From assembly GCA_900769385.1 (NCBI GenBank), contig CAAGGO010000135.1, positions 1 to 6,952 of the forward strand: a DNA stretch of 6,952 nucleotides, in the 5' to 3' direction. The position numbers were made by a program, and so were the translations under genes. This document shows positions 4,728 through 6,952 of this stretch, piece after piece; positions within the stretch are counted from its first letter, which is position 1, and every line of letters starts with the position of its first letter. The notes beneath the pieces were generated by a model that was not told the DNA's origin, did not search any database, and saw nothing but the letters and a program-made list of their open reading frames with translations. The DNA is from Rikenellaceae bacterium (GTDB taxonomy: Bacteria > Bacteroidota > Bacteroidia > Bacteroidales > UBA932).

Positions 4728-6952
4728 ATGTCTTCAGTGCGTGTAACAAAAGCCAAAACATATCTCTTCCTTGCAAAATTCTGCAGAATAACCGTGTTCA
4801 CAAGCATTGTGGCACTGGTTCTGGCATTTTGCAGCAGCTCCCTATATGGCCAGTATGTAATCAATGGAGGGACTCCCGCTTCTTCCCGATGGATGCAGCT
4901 GAAAGGGGACATATATAAAATAATATATCCCCAAGGGGCAGATTCCCTTGCCAAAAGATATTTGTGGCTTCTGGAGGAGAACAGCAATGCGGTAATGCTT
5001 GGACTTGATGGAATCAAACCTGCAAAAATGCCGGTAATCCTGTACAACGGAACAGCAAACAGCAATGGTATGGTGGTATGGGCCCCAAACAGGATGGAAC
5101 TCTATACACTGCCAATGAGATACTCATACCCTATAAGATGGGATGAGCAGCTGGCGGTGCACGAGAGCCGCCACGTAGGGCAGATGACCCATTTTACCAA
5201 AGGGATATACAAGTTTGCAAGTGTGCTTTTGGGGCAGCAGGCCCCTTCAATAGGTGTGGGACTGTATGGCGCCAGATGGCTTCTTGAGGGTGATGCCGTT
5301 ATTGCAGAAACAGAACTGACCAACTCCGGCAGGGGACGCAATGCGGAATTTATGGAGTACTACAGAACCGCATTCCTGGAGGACGATACCAGAAACTGGG
5401 ACAAATGGAGAAGGGGATCATACAGGAAATACTCTCCCGGACTCTATCAGGTGGGATATCTTGTAAACGGTACCGCCAGATATAAAACCGGCAATTATGA
5501 ATACTCGGGGGATGTGCTGGAGAACAGTGTAAGGCGTTTCTATGATTTCAACCTGTATACAAAGGTTGCGGGCACTTCTCCCAAAAAAGTGTTTGGGGAG
5601 GGGCAGCAGATGATGACCCAGATATGGCAGGAGGAACTTGCACATAGGGGAGCCATAACCACCCCGGAAGAAATTCTGCAGAAAAGGGGTAGAGGGTATG
5701 CAGAATACCGCTCACCTGCTGTAATTGGAAAAGATTCCGTGCTGTACATAAAATACTCTTTCAACAACGGTACCCAGCTGGTGCTGGTGCAGGGAGGCAA
5801 AGAGCAGGTTCTAAGAACAATGGCCTCTTCAGTAGAGGAAATCAGACATTCCGGAGGCAAACTGTACTTTTCAGAAAATGTTTCATCTTCCCGATGGAGC
5901 AATGCCGTTTACGGGCGTCTTTATTCCCTTGATCTGAAGAAACTGTTGGGAGCAGTGGCTGATGGGAATGGAAACCCTTCGGCAGCCAAGTATATGAAAG
6001 ACGGCAGTTCGCGGGAGGATATGCAGGGGAGTGGAAATGGAATTGTGAAATTGTCGGGAAGAGGATATTATAAATCTCCTGAAGTGAAGGGGGATACCCT
6101 GCTGGTAGAGGAATATTTTCCGCAGGGAGGCTCGGCGGTGGTGGTGATGGATGCCGTGAGTGGGGAGGGGCTGGAGAGGATTCCTGCCCCGTTTGGAGGT
6201 GAGGTTACTGAGGCGGTTTTTGCAGGGAATGACATTTATGCATTGGCAATCACCAATTTGGGGTTGGGACTGTTCAAATGGAACGGTTCCGGCGAGTGGC
6301 AAAGGATAATTGGGGAGCAGGCGGCCGGAATTGAGGATTTGAGGGGCAGTGAACTGGAGAACGGGGAGAAGGTGCTCCATTTTGTGTCGGACATAGATGG
6401 CGTGAGGAATGTATATATGCTGGATTTGGCTGCCGGAGAGTTCAGCAGGCTTACCAATTCTTTATATGGAGCCACAGAGGCATATTTGAGTGGAGGGGAT
6501 TTGTATTATTCTTCGCTGGAGACAGGTGGAAAGTTCCCGGTTAAGGTGGCTGTAGGGGAGGCCAAAGGGTGCGGCTCAGAGTATGAGCCGGTATTTGCTG
6601 ATGGCCAGCTGTGGGGAATGTACAGGTACAAGGTTGCTGAGGAGCTTTCAAGACAGGCCCGTATGGCGTTGAGGGAGAAAGGTCTGTTGGCGTCTGAGCA
6701 GGTGATTGGAGAGAGGAACGGAACATCAATTGTGGAGTACAGGGAAACTGAGGAGGAGTTTGGGGAGAAGGTGGTTCCACAGAGGTACAGCAAGGGGGGA
6801 CATCTGTTCAGGGTGCACTCGTGGGCTCCGGTTTATTACAATGTAGACCGCATTATGGAGCTTGATTATGACAAACTGTACCACGCAGTTGGTGCAGGTG
6901 CTACGGTTTATTCGCAGAATACATTGGGTACTGCGGTATCTATGCTTGGATA
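4728..6952 (+). CDS. Exported zinc-metallopeptidase-like / TolB-like propeller / probable outer-membrane barrel protein (3'-truncated by window)
   Basis: One uninterrupted frame of 741 codons runs off the right edge. The ATG at 4728 is preceded directly by an in-frame TAA (4725-4727), which fixes the upstream limit. Residues about 20-41 are a signal peptide with a hydrophobic core and a likely cleavage before Gln42 (SLYG/QYV). The domain at about 55-320 carries HESRH (145-149), an HExxH zinc site, and WLLEGDA (184-190), whose Glu187 fits the third zinc ligand of gluzincin (peptidase MA-like) enzymes. Residues about 325-610 are repetitive beta-rich segments with PD40/TolB-like blades, e.g. GRLYSLDL (396-403) and DGVRNVYMLDLAAGEFSRLT (557-576). 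From about 692 (LFRVHSWAPVYYN...) the sequence resembles the entry into an outer-membrane barrel (inference). The substrate is unknown and its neighbours give no clue. Catalysis is plausible because all ligands are present. Confidence 0.82.
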   Translation, partial: MSSVRVTKAKTYLFLAKFCRITVFTSIVALVLAFCSSSLYGQYVINGGTPASSRWMQLKGDIYKIIYPQGADSLAKRYLWLLEENSNAVMLGLDGIKPAKMPVILYNGTANSNGMVVWAPNRMELYTLPMRYSYPIRWDEQLAVHESRHVGQMTHFTKGIYKFASVLLGQQAPSIGVGLYGARWLLEGDAVIAETELTNSGRGRNAEFMEYYRTAFLEDDTRNWDKWRRGSYRKYSPGLYQVGYLVNGTARYKTGNYEYSGDVLENSVRRFYDFNLYTKVAGTSPKKVFGEGQQMMTQIWQEELAHRGAITTPEEILQKRGRGYAEYRSPAVIGKDSVLYIKYSFNNGTQLVLVQGGKEQVLRTMASSVEEIRHSGGKLYFSENVSSSRWSNAVYGRLYSLDLKKLLGAVADGNGNPSAAKYMKDGSSREDMQGSGNGIVKLSGRGYYKSPEVKGDTLLVEEYFPQGGSAVVVMDAVSGEGLERIPAPFGGEVTEAVFAGNDIYALAITNLGLGLFKWNGSGEWQRIIGEQAAGIEDLRGSELENGEKVLHFVSDIDGVRNVYMLDLAAGEFSRLTNSLYGATEAYLSGGDLYYSSLETGGKFPVKVAVGEAKGCGSEYEPVFADGQLWGMYRYKVAEELSRQARMALREKGLLASEQVIGERNGTSIVEYRETEEEFGEKVVPQRYSKGGHLFRVHSWAPVYYNVDRIMELDYDKLYHAVGAGATVYSQNTLGTAVSMLG

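Noticed and set aside
4803..4832. Possible lipobox in the metallopeptidase-like protein (LAFC, Cys35)
   Set aside because: Phenylalanine at the position before the cysteine does not fit the lipobox, which needs a small residue. A normal signal peptidase I site before Gln42 fits better.
4724..6793. Many minus-strand open frames (for example 5540-5902, 5883-6380 and 6506-6793)
   Set aside because: They lie opposite one uninterrupted 741-codon plus-strand frame with a signal peptide, an HExxH site and propeller motifs. The G-rich codons of that frame leave few minus-strand stops. None of the reverse products shows a recognisable domain.

Overview
The window looks like an ordinary chromosomal stretch from a member of the Bacteroidota, most likely Bacteroidales. 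The evidence is promoters of the Bacteroidota housekeeping type (TTTG, 19 bp, TAnnTTTG), most starts without a clear Shine-Dalgarno, a GroES/GroEL pair typical of the phylum, a DUF5106-like thioredoxin lipoprotein and a very large exported protein of Bacteroidota type. I cannot name a genus. There is no sign of phage, integrase, transposase or CRISPR.

Layout. Positions 1-405 (minus strand) hold the start of groL (cut by the window edge) and complete groS, an operon read leftwards. Positions 406-652 are the spacer between groS and the divergent tadA. It holds a perfect match to the sigma-54 -24/-12 consensus pointing at groS, and a three-unit tandem array of hairpin repeats (474-622) whose stems show compensatory base changes. 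Positions 653-1582 (plus) are a two-gene operon: tadA, a tRNA-adenosine deaminase, then a YqaA-family membrane protein 3 bp downstream. Positions 1624-1766 are a compact tRNA-Gln(TTG) cassette with its own near-ideal promoter and terminator. Positions 1807-2832 (plus) encode a 341-residue lipoprotein with a C-terminal thioredoxin-like fold (CNAC). A hairpin terminator lies in the convergent gap before a 565-residue Na+/phosphate symporter fused to a PhoU-like domain (2907-4604, minus). Divergent from it, 4728 to the window end (plus) is one long open frame of at least 741 codons. It encodes an exported protein with a gluzincin-type HExxH zinc site, a TolB-like propeller region and what looks like the start of an outer-membrane barrel.

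The genes are mostly housekeeping: protein folding (GroES/EL), tRNA supply and modification (TadA, tRNA-Gln), phosphate transport and envelope functions. I see no pathway that links all of them. The items most worth a second look are the hairpin array at 474-622, the sigma-54-like site that shares bases with it, and the protease/propeller/barrel protein at the right edge.
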